Positions 1 through 5,590 of a stretch of 8,455 bases of DNA are shown here, piece by piece; position 1 is the first letter of the stretch; each line of letters opens with the position of its first letter. The stretch is from UBA5336 sp038522375 (lineage in GTDB: Bacteria; Pseudomonadota; Alphaproteobacteria; Caulobacterales; Hyphomonadaceae): NCBI GenBank assembly GCA_038522375.1, contig JBCBKE010000098.1:1-8455 (forward strand), read 5' to 3'. The position numbers and the translations under genes were made by a program. The notes under the pieces were generated by a model. The model made no database searches. It was not told the origin of the DNA and saw only the letters and a list, made by a program, of their open reading frames with translations.

Positions 1-20
1 GATCTTCCTTGGATAGGCCC

Positions 21-212
21 TTCCCTGTTTTGCAGGTCCGCTTCCCTGATACCAAGCGAAACTTACCCTGTTCCGGGAACCGATTTCCCTGTTCGGCCGC
101 TTAGGGAAATGTGGCCCTAGGACACTGATATATAGGATTTTTATCCGGGCGCCCACGCACGGGAACAGGTGATTTTTCGATTCTTCCCTGTAAATCGGCT
201 GTTATCAGGGAA
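21..212. repeat. Cluster of TTCCCTG repeats, partly phased at 21-22 bp
   Basis: Exact TTCCCTG copies start at 21, 42, 85 and 184, and a one-mismatch copy (TACCCTG) starts at 64. The starts 21, 42, 64 and 85 are spaced 21, 22 and 21 bp, about two turns of the DNA helix. Inverted copies are CAGGGAA at 206-212 (22 bp centre to centre from the copy at 184) and TAGGGAA at 102-108. Most copies are followed by TT, AT or TA. A GTTCC-G-GGAAC palindrome lies at 70-80. Same-face phasing is what one expects of multiple binding sites for one protein, such as arm sites of a tyrosine recombinase or iteron-like operators. The identity of the binding protein is not visible. Confidence 0.6.
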
Positions 213-328
213 ACCCAATCCAAACCTTAGTGGATTTTCGCGGCCGAGAGACAAACGTGCGTTTGGGTGTGTTGGTGCCTTGTAGAGACCCTGATCATCC
301 GTCGTTTGGCACTGACAGCGCGTGGAAG

Positions 329-345
329 TCCCGGTAAACTCGGGA
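329..345 (-). terminator. Weak hairpin downstream of tRNA-Ser, possible terminator
   Basis: The arms TCCCG (329-333) and CGGGA (341-345) flank a 7-nt loop, about 45 nt past the 3' end of the minus-strand tRNA. No run of U follows on the minus strand, so this is only a weak candidate for the end of the tRNA transcript. It is the best one I can see in this flank. Confidence 0.2.
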
Positions 346-389
346 AGAAATCTGAGACGGAGAATTACGCTGAAACGGGGCAGACTGCG

Positions 390-479
390 TGGCGGAGAGG
401 AAGGGATTCGAACCCTCGATACGCGTTAACGTATACTCCCTTAGCAGGGGAGCGCCTTCAGCCACTCGGCCACCTCTCC
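390..479 (-). tRNA. tRNA-Ser (anticodon GCT)
   Basis: On the minus strand the 90-nt gene begins GGAGAGG (479-473) and pairs with CCTCTCC (400-394). This is followed by the discriminator G and an encoded CCA (392-390). The anticodon loop reads CTGCTAA inside the CTCCC/GGGAG stem, giving anticodon GCT for AGC/AGU serine codons. A long variable arm (AGTATACGTTAACGCGTATC region) is typical of class II serine tRNAs, and the T arm carries GGGTTCGAATCCC. Every standard element is present, so the gene looks functional. Its 3' end faces the TTCCCTG repeats, and serine tRNA genes are common targets of site-specific integrases. Confidence 0.97.
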
Positions 480-703
480 ACGGGCCGAAAGCCCTTGCAC
501 GACAAGGGTTCTGGAGCAAGACCGCGCCCTGTGGAATTGTACCCAATTGCGCTTTTCGGACAGGAACAGCCGGCGATTGTGGGGGGCGGCTGGGAGGCGT
601 GCGCCCCAGAACAGAGGACAGCCTTCTCACGGCAGGAGCCATTGGTTCGGTCCCCGTATCACCGACCAAGAGCCAACCTCGATCACGTCTGCTATCAGCG
701 GAA

Positions 704-721
704 CCGAACACCGGTGTTTGG
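704..721. promoter_or_regulatory. Operator-like near-perfect palindrome
   Basis: CCGAACACCGGTGTTTGG has a perfect 12-bp core (AACACCGGTGTT, 707-718) and matches symmetrically at two more outer positions on each side. There is one broken pair (G706/T719). It has no loop, so it suits a dimeric DNA-binding protein better than an RNA hairpin. No gene starts next to it, so its role is unknown and chance occurrence is possible. Confidence 0.25.
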
Positions 722-779
722 CGCTTGTCACAGTTTGGCGTTGCCAGACCTGGCTGGGCTTGATGCGCGCGGCCGTCTC

Positions 780-810
780 GCTTCGACCGGTTGGGTCAAC
801 CGGTCGAAGC
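780..810 (-). terminator. 14-bp perfect hairpin after the ATPase gene, probable operon terminator
   Basis: GCTTCGACCGGTTG (780-793) is the exact reverse complement of CAACCGGTCGAAGC (797-810), leaving a 3-nt loop. It lies 27 bp after the stop codon of the minus-strand ATPase gene, the expected position for an operon end. No U tract follows in the minus-strand direction, so it is not a textbook intrinsic terminator. It may instead stop transcription with Rho or protect the mRNA 3' end. Confidence 0.5.
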
Positions 811-837
811 TGCCTCCGCAACTTTTAGAAAGACCGC

Positions 838-1503
838 CTACGTCCGGTTCAGAATAGCACCGATCACCATTCCGCCCCGGGCCTCGACAGCCTTTCGCAA
901 GGTCACCGCATCGTCTGCAGGCGTGAAATTGGCTGCAAGCACGAGCACGACGCCATCCATGTGGCGAGCCACGCTCAAACCGGCCCCGGAGCGGGAAATT
1001 GCAGGGGCATCCACGACAATCCAGTCTGCCGATGTTCGCAGGGCGGACCACCAGGCGGGGCTATCTCGAAACTGGAAACGCTGATCGGGCGCCAATCGCT
1101 CCCGTCGGAAACGGGAGACCAGCAACCGGCTGCCCCCCACCTGGTGCACGCTGAGCAGTTTCGCCGTCCCGTTTCCCCCCGGACGCGATGGCCGATCGGG
1201 GGAGACGGTGTAGATGGGCGCTTTGCCAAGCGACGCATCATAGGCTCTGCTCAGGGGACCGGCGGCGCTCCATGGCGACATCTGGAAGGCAGTGTGCAAG
1301 GTGTCGGAGCCAAGATCCAGATCGATCAACCAGACCGCCCGGCCTGCCCCGGCCTCTGCCCGTACGGCAAACGAGGCCGCTGCGCTGGATGTTCCCGCTC
1401 GGTCCGTGGCGGCAATGAACATGACGGTCCGACTTTCGTTCGGTGATGGCAACCGTCTGGCCGCCTGCACCACCGGGTCGAGGGCATCGCGCATATCGTG
1501 CAT
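838..1503 (-). CDS. P-loop ATPase, kinase-like partner of a polysaccharide co-polymerase, Walker A lysine missing
   Basis: This 221-residue cytoplasmic protein has the layout of the MinD/ParA-like domain found in bacterial tyrosine kinases (CpsD, Etk, Wzc C-terminal half). A Walker A' segment lies at residues 31-46, VWLIDLDL (57-64) gives the Walker A'' aspartates D61 and D63, and DWIVVDAP (160-167) is the Walker B-like strand. It ends GAILNRT, like the LNR strand of the family. In Walker A the expected GK(S/T) reads G37-T38-S39, so the ATP-binding lysine is replaced by threonine. There is no C-terminal tyrosine cluster. Catalysis is therefore doubtful, and a structural or regulatory role in polymer length control is more likely. 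The ATG at 1503 is supported by GGTGGA seven bases upstream. The gene starts 3 bp after the co-polymerase stop, so the two are surely co-transcribed. A divergent ParA-like protein is the alternative reading. Confidence 0.8.
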   Translation of the reverse strand: MHDMRDALDPVVQAARRLPSPNESRTVMFIAATDRAGTSSAAASFAVRAEAGAGRAVWLIDLDLGSDTLHTAFQMSPWSAAGPLSRAYDASLGKAPIYTVSPDRPSRPGGNGTAKLLSVHQVGGSRLLVSRFRRERLAPDQRFQFRDSPAWWSALRTSADWIVVDAPAISRSGAGLSVARHMDGVVLVLAANFTPADDAVTLRKAVEARGGMVIGAILNRT

Positions 1504-1506
1504 GGA

Positions 1507-2928
1507 TCAGTCCACCGGCCGGTCTGGGATCGTCGCAAGGACAGGCACACCCAGGGTGCGCAACACGCTTCCCGCGCTGGCAAATGTTCGCTGTGTCCGC
1601 GCATAGACGAACCCGGCGAGGAGCGCCGCCAACAGCGATAGCAGCGCCGAACCGGCGATGATCTGCTTGCGCTTCGCTGCGGTGATGTCGACCGTGGTCA
1701 CCCTGCCCAATGCCAGCGTCATGGATGTTTCAGGCGTGCGCGCCGCGGCATCCATTCGCCCACCGTCTGCGGACCCGAGTTCAAGTAGCGCTTTATCCGC
1801 TGCGGCCCGGTCTCGCTCGAGTTGGCGCCAATCGGGCAACAGCGCCGCAAGCGCCGCACCCCTCGCAGCGAGCCGGTCGCGTTGGGCCTGAAGGACCTGC
1901 CGAGATGCAGCCATGGCCCGCGCTTCTGCACGTAGAGCGGCGAGCCTCGCACGGCTGGCTTGCTCGGCCGATGATGGCTCTTGCGAGTTGCCAGGGACAG
2001 TCCCCTCCCCATCGTCCGCCAGCGCTTCAAGTGCAGCAATCTGGCGATCGAGCGCCTGGACGGGCGCCGATTGCGGTGTGTAGCGGGACAGAAGGTCGAC
2101 TCGCTCCCGCGCCAGCACGGCAATGCGCTGCCGGACCGGGGACGTGTCAGCAGCGTCTTGTGGAGCGTCCGGGGACTGGGCCAGGTTCTCGCTTTCTTGC
2201 TCGGCGGCTCGGATCTGCTGTGCCACAGCCGCCGCAGCAGCCCGGTTGTCGACCAGCGCCGCGTCGATATCGGCGATCAGGACCGGAATGCGTTCGGTTT
2301 CCGATGGGAGGTCGACGACCGACTGCTCGATCATGAACGCTGTCATTGCCGCATCGGCATCGGCAACGGCCTGCTCGGCGCGGCGCCTTTCGGCAGCAGC
2401 GTCGGAAGGAACCTCCCCTTCGGCTGCCCCGGAAGGCTTCAGCGCCTCTCGGTAGCGCGCGTAGGCATCGACGATCTCTGGTAAAAGTCTGGAGACGCGC
2501 GCCTCGTCGGCACCTTGCCCAGCCAGCATGACCGCCTCTCCATCCGGGGAAGGGGCGGCTGCAAAACTCTGCGCGAGTGCCTCCGAGGTCAGACCCGATG
2601 ACATCTGCTGGCTCAAGAATGCCAGAAACGCCGGCCCTTCAAGTTCGCTGGCGACGGCGCGCACCAAGGTCGGCGAACTGACCCCGTGCAGCTGTCCACT
2701 TGCTGTATATTCCGGTGGCAGCCTGGCCGACCATACAGCCCCCGCCGCGAACAGCGGAAAGGCCGCTCCGATCATCCAGATCTTACCCCGCCACATCTGG
2801 ACTGCCAGATCGGTCATCCCAAGCCTGGGTTTGGCGAACAGTTCGGGGTGCAGGTCAGCGAAACCCGGCGCTGCCAAGGCCCCTTGAGCCTGGTTTTGAG
2901 GGGCGCCGGTGCCTTCGCCCATGTCCAT
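1507..2928 (-). CDS. Wzz/GumC-like polysaccharide co-polymerase (chain-length determinant family)
   Basis: This 473-residue inner-membrane protein has the co-polymerase layout: a cytoplasmic N-terminus, a first membrane segment near residues 50-68, a large periplasmic Ala/Glu/Arg-rich coiled-coil region, a second membrane segment near 422-442, and a short cytoplasmic tail ending LGVPVLATIP (459-468). Members set the length of surface or secreted polysaccharides and contact the outer-membrane export protein. Family hallmarks include VDLLSRYTPQSAPVQALDRQ (277-296), a typical GumC coiled-coil stretch, and the WRQLERDRAAADKALLEL segment (367-384), which resembles the GNVR region before the second membrane helix. 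In contrast, the usual proline-rich motif before that helix is absent: residues 403-421 contain no proline. The tail sequence normally leads straight into a fused kinase domain, which here is the separate next gene. The start at 2928 has only a weak ribosome site (GAAAGA), and the ATG at 2922 is an alternative. Confidence 0.85.
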   Translation of the reverse strand: MDMGEGTGAPQNQAQGALAAPGFADLHPELFAKPRLGMTDLAVQMWRGKIWMIGAAFPLFAAGAVWSARLPPEYTASGQLHGVSSPTLVRAVASELEGPAFLAFLSQQMSSGLTSEALAQSFAAAPSPDGEAVMLAGQGADEARVSRLLPEIVDAYARYREALKPSGAAEGEVPSDAAAERRRAEQAVADADAAMTAFMIEQSVVDLPSETERIPVLIADIDAALVDNRAAAAAVAQQIRAAEQESENLAQSPDAPQDAADTSPVRQRIAVLARERVDLLSRYTPQSAPVQALDRQIAALEALADDGEGTVPGNSQEPSSAEQASRARLAALRAEARAMAASRQVLQAQRDRLAARGAALAALLPDWRQLERDRAAADKALLELGSADGGRMDAAARTPETSMTLALGRVTTVDITAAKRKQIIAGSALLSLLAALLAGFVYARTQRTFASAGSVLRTLGVPVLATIPDRPVD

Positions 2929-3028
2929 GCCGATCTTTCGCTTTTTTGTTCCGGTACCGCGCGCCGGTTTGACAATTCCTTAATCAATGAAACGCCATCT
3001 GATCTCGCATGAGCCGGAGGAGTTCAAC
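2929..3028. promoter_or_regulatory. Divergent promoter region between the co-polymerase and export lipoprotein genes
   Basis: Two genes start outward from this 100-bp gap, so promoters for both must lie here or overlap it. A perfect TTGACA is present on the plus strand at 2969-2974, but no good -10 box lies 16-18 bp downstream. On the opposite strand TTGTCA (2975-2970) overlaps it, with only a poor -10 candidate near 2947-2952. The overlap would let one regulator control both directions. This is inference from layout; no known operator is recognised. Confidence 0.4.
3016..3022 (+). promoter_or_regulatory. Ribosome binding site that fixes the GTG start of the export lipoprotein
   Basis: GGAGGAG is a near-ideal Shine-Dalgarno sequence placed six bases before the GTG at 3029. 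The in-frame ATG at 2987 has no such sequence and would put 14 polar residues ahead of the signal peptide. The site therefore decides in favour of GTG. Confidence 0.85.
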
Positions 3029-3718
3029 GTGTCCTGGAAAGCGTCGGCGGTTCTTTGCCTGCTTTTCCCGGCGTGCGCGACAGTTCCGGCCATCGCTCCC
3101 GATCCTGCCGCCGAAAGCTGGGCCGCCGGAACCAAGGCCGACGACCTGAAACTGGCGCCCGGCGACCGCATCGAGATTGTGGTCCACAGCGCACAGGAAC
3201 TCAACAGAACGGTTCAGATCGCGCCAGACGGGCAGGTACGATTGCCGCTGATCGGTCCCCAGCAGGCCGCCTGGGAAACGCCCGAATCACTCGCTGAGAA
3301 ACTGCAGGACGCCTATGCCAGCCAATTGCGCGAACCCAGCCTCGATGTGATCCCCGTCGGGTTTGGTGGACAGAAAGTGTTTGTCGGCGGCGCCGTCGTG
3401 AAGCCCGGCACGGTCGATCTTTCGGGTCCACTCGATCCGATGCAGGCGCTTATCCTTGCCGGCGGCCCCAATCGCGAAGCCCGCATCGACCAGGTCATGC
3501 TGATGCGGCGAATGCCCGATGGCTCAGTCACATCGACCCTTATCGATTTGAAAAACGGCCTGCGAAACCCTTGGGAAACTATGTGGTTTCCACTCCAGCG
3601 CTACGACGTTCTTTATGTGCCGCGAACGCCCATCGCCAACCAGAATCGCTTCATGTCCCAGTATGTGCGGAAGGCGCTGCCGCTGGACTTTTTCGTGGTC
3701 TACGATCTCGCCGACTAG
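3029..3718 (+). CDS. Short Wza-like polysaccharide export lipoprotein (OPX family)
   Basis: OPX proteins form the outer-membrane or periplasmic exit channel for capsule and exopolysaccharide. From the GTG start the product is 229 residues, short beside Wza (about 380), as in single-SLBB OPX proteins. It begins MSWKASAVLCLLFPAC, a lysine followed by a hydrophobic core and a lipidation cysteine at C16. The lipobox F-P-A-C is atypical because its -3 position is Phe rather than Leu. The polysaccharide export domain runs about residues 40-109 (LKLAPGDRIEIVV, then QIAPDGQVRLPLIG). One SLBB-type domain follows from about 115 (VFVGGAVVKPGTV), and then the family's closing strand RYDVLYVPRTPIA. The C-terminus (about 204-229) is a short segment that could replace the membrane-spanning helix of Wza. 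The gene is divergent from its expected partner, the co-polymerase, and 72 bp upstream of tamA on the same strand with no clear terminator between. An upstream ATG at 2987 is in frame but poorly supported. Confidence 0.88.
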   Translation: MSWKASAVLCLLFPACATVPAIAPDPAAESWAAGTKADDLKLAPGDRIEIVVHSAQELNRTVQIAPDGQVRLPLIGPQQAAWETPESLAEKLQDAYASQLREPSLDVIPVGFGGQKVFVGGAVVKPGTVDLSGPLDPMQALILAGGPNREARIDQVMLMRRMPDGSVTSTLIDLKNGLRNPWETMWFPLQRYDVLYVPRTPIANQNRFMSQYVRKALPLDFFVVYDLAD

Positions 3719-3790
3719 GTCAGGCATGGGGATTGAAAACCCGGCCGCATAGGCACCGCTCCTGCGCCAGAAGGTAACGACACTCGGCAA

Positions 3791-5590
3791 ATGACATATC
3801 CGTCCTCCTTCGCTATCGGGCGACGTACGGCCCTGCCCCTGCTGGCGTTGACGTTGCCGCTGGTTGTCCACGGCCAGTCGGTGGAAATCGAGGGCGACCA
3901 ACTGACACCGGAGCTGGCATCCGAAATCAGGACAGCAATCGGACCGCGAGAGAATGTCGAAAGCCCGCTTGCTGCCCGGCGGTTGGGCCAACGCGCCATG
4001 CGCACGGCTGAAGCGGTTTTGAACGCCAATGGCTATTTCGCGCCGACGATAGACGAAACGGTCGATCCAGGCCCTCCACCACGGGCGATTCTCGATATCG
4101 ACCCGGGTCCACATTTCGAGGTGGCAGGCATCGCGCTGACCTACAGGGGAGAGCCGCCGGGCGAGGACGCAAAGTCCGCCGCGCGGCGCGCCTTGACACT
4201 TGAGGTCGGCGATGTGGCCTTGCCGACGCAGGTCCTGGGACAGGAACAACTGATCCGGGCAGCCCTCAGACGGGCCGGCTATCCCGATGCCGCAGTGACT
4301 GGACGCGACACCGTCGGCAATCGCGAGGACGGTACGATTTCCGTAACCTACCGCATCCGCTCGGGTCCGCCCGTGATCCTGGGAGCAGTCCGGTTCGAAG
4401 ATACCGCAGGTGTTCGCGCAAGCTATCTCAACCGCTTTGTTCCGTTTGCGCGGGGTGTTCCGTATGCGCCCGGCGAACTCGACAGCCTCCGCCGGCGTTT
4501 GTCGCAAGACCGCTTGTTCCGGTCCGCCCGTGTAACGTTGGATGATACTGCCGTGCGCGTCGCCCCAAGCGGCGCCGAGGTGCGAGATGTGATCGTCCGG
4601 CTGCAACCACGGAAGAAGAACAGGGTGGCTGCCGGGGTCCGGTTCGCAACCGATGAGGGTTTCGGACTCACTGGCGAATATTCCCGCAGGAACGTCTTCA
4701 AGCGCGCCGACACGATCACCAGCACGCTGTCGCTGGCCGAATTGCAACGCCGGCTGGCGATCGCCTGGGACAGGCCGCACGAATTTGGTTTTGGTCGCGA
4801 TCTTGAACTGGCAACCAGCCTCGAAGACGAGACGACCGACGCCTTCGACAGTCGTCGCGCAGCCCTTTCTGCCTTCGTGGAACAAACGATATCGCCCCGG
4901 CTGTCTTATACCCTCGGCGTTACCGGGGAACTTGTCAGGGAAACGGTCCCCGTTGATGTCCGCAGTGCCGAGGACGTGGAACGCGATCGGCAGATCCTCA
5001 CTTTCAACGCCGGTGTCCGCCTCGATCGCGCCAATGATGCACTGAACCCTACTAGGGGTTGGCGGACAGACCTCGCCATCGAGCCGGCCGTAACCTCAGG
5101 CGATGCCAGCACACAGCTTCTGAAGACGACGGCGCAGTTGCGCGCCTACCGGCCGATCGACGTCGATGAACGGCTCGTTGCCGCAGTCCGGCTAAGGGCC
5201 GGTTCCGTTGTTGGCGGGAGCTTCAACGATGTACCCTCCAGCAAACGTTTTTTCGGCGGCGGTGGCGGCAGTGTTCGGGGGTTCGAGTTCCAGTCGATCG
5301 GGCCCAAGGCGGTTGATGGGCAGCCGGTCGGTGGGCAGTCCCTTCTCGAAACTTCAGCGGAGTTGCGCTGGCAGGTGCGCGAGCCCTTTGGCGTTGTTGC
5401 GTTCATCGATGGGGGCCGGGTGACCGATGACCCCGAGCTGTCATTCGATCAGTTTCGGTTCGGCGCGGGTGTGGGTTTGCGGTACAACACCGTTGCGGGG
5501 CCGATCCGGTTCGACATCGGCACGCCCCTCGACAGGCGAGACGGCGAAGACCCGGTCCAGGTCTACCTCTCCGTAGGACAGGCGTTTTGA
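3791..5590 (+). CDS. tamA: TamA, Omp85-family outer-membrane translocation and assembly protein
   Basis: TamA is the outer-membrane half of the translocation and assembly module, helping insert some outer-membrane proteins and working with TamB across the periplasm. At 599 residues it is close to E. coli TamA (577). A signal peptide (residues 1-28, RR then a leucine-rich core ending VVHG) precedes three POTRA-like domains at about 30-105, 107-192 and 193-275. The barrel fills 277-599. The Omp85 signature appears as FFGGGGGSVRGFEF (487-500), with the VRGF tetrapeptide that reaches into the barrel. The final strands contain FGAGVGLRYNTVAGPIRFD (557-575), and the protein ends in phenylalanine, as outer-membrane barrels do. 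The start lacks a close Shine-Dalgarno sequence (GAAGGT is 15 bases away), so translation may be weak or coupled to the upstream gene; no other in-frame start lies upstream before a stop at 3734. The stop overlaps the tamB start. Three POTRAs favour TamA over BamA, which has five. Confidence 0.95.
   Translation: MTYPSSFAIGRRTALPLLALTLPLVVHGQSVEIEGDQLTPELASEIRTAIGPRENVESPLAARRLGQRAMRTAEAVLNANGYFAPTIDETVDPGPPPRAILDIDPGPHFEVAGIALTYRGEPPGEDAKSAARRALTLEVGDVALPTQVLGQEQLIRAALRRAGYPDAAVTGRDTVGNREDGTISVTYRIRSGPPVILGAVRFEDTAGVRASYLNRFVPFARGVPYAPGELDSLRRRLSQDRLFRSARVTLDDTAVRVAPSGAEVRDVIVRLQPRKKNRVAAGVRFATDEGFGLTGEYSRRNVFKRADTITSTLSLAELQRRLAIAWDRPHEFGFGRDLELATSLEDETTDAFDSRRAALSAFVEQTISPRLSYTLGVTGELVRETVPVDVRSAEDVERDRQILTFNAGVRLDRANDALNPTRGWRTDLAIEPAVTSGDASTQLLKTTAQLRAYRPIDVDERLVAAVRLRAGSVVGGSFNDVPSSKRFFGGGGGSVRGFEFQSIGPKAVDGQPVGGQSLLETSAELRWQVREPFGVVAFIDGGRVTDDPELSFDQFRFGAGVGLRYNTVAGPIRFDIGTPLDRRDGEDPVQVYLSVGQAF
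5575..5582 (+). promoter_or_regulatory. Ribosome binding site of tamB inside the end of tamA
   Basis: AGGACAGG ends four bases before the TTG at 5587, with its AGGA core eight bases upstream. It lies within the last codons of tamA and supports the non-ATG start and translational coupling of the two genes. Confidence 0.6.

Larger units (their letters stand above)
1..389. other. Gene-free region beyond the tRNA-Ser 3' end, with short repeats
   Basis: I see no convincing coding sequence here. Open frames are short, lack ribosome binding sites, and those on the right run through the tRNA. The left half is less GC-rich than the rest of the window and holds the TTCCCTG repeat cluster, which has its own entry. 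A small GGAT-TTTT-ATCC hairpin lies at 135-146 in an AT-rich patch. The stretch lies downstream of the tRNA in the tRNA's own direction, a usual place for integrated elements. However, I see no integrase gene and no second copy of the tRNA 3' end in the window. Confidence 0.7.
480..837. other. Gene-free region between tRNA-Ser and the ATPase gene
   Basis: No reading frame here has a credible start, ribosome binding site or recognisable protein. Next to the tRNA, in its 5' leader, are two overlapping small hairpins. GGGC-CGAAA-GCCC (482-494) and CCCTTG-CACGA-CAAGGG (492-508) share the bases 492-494, so only one can form at a time. Further right are an 18-bp near-palindrome (704-721) and a strong hairpin (780-810), each listed separately. 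The promoter of the tRNA must lie in the left part, but I see no clear -35/-10 pair. Confidence 0.6.

Noticed and set aside
21..212. TTCCCTG repeats as a CRISPR array
   Set aside because: The repeated unit is only about 7-9 bp, the spacing is 21-22 bp and orientations are mixed. This does not match CRISPR repeat and spacer lengths.
1..389. Integrated mobile element at tRNA-Ser
   Set aside because: The location and repeats are suggestive, but there is no integrase and no duplicate of the tRNA 3' end in the window, so an element is not called as a feature.
267..857. Plus-strand open frame of 196 codons
   Set aside because: It runs through the antisense of the tRNA-Ser gene and the 3' hairpin, lacks a ribosome site and resembles no protein family.
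1710..2336. Plus-strand open frame of 208 codons
   Set aside because: It is opposite the coiled-coil coding part of the co-polymerase gene and shows only low-complexity Arg/Pro/Ala sequence.
3524..4885. Minus-strand open frame of 453 codons
   Set aside because: It lies opposite the well-recognised tamA gene and the end of the export lipoprotein gene. The protein shows no family features, and long antisense frames are expected in GC-rich DNA.
3791..5590. BamA or a ShlB/FhaC-type two-partner transporter instead of TamA
   Set aside because: The number of POTRA-like domains (three), the length and the directly following tamB gene fit TamA best. BamA has five POTRA domains and two-partner transporters have two.
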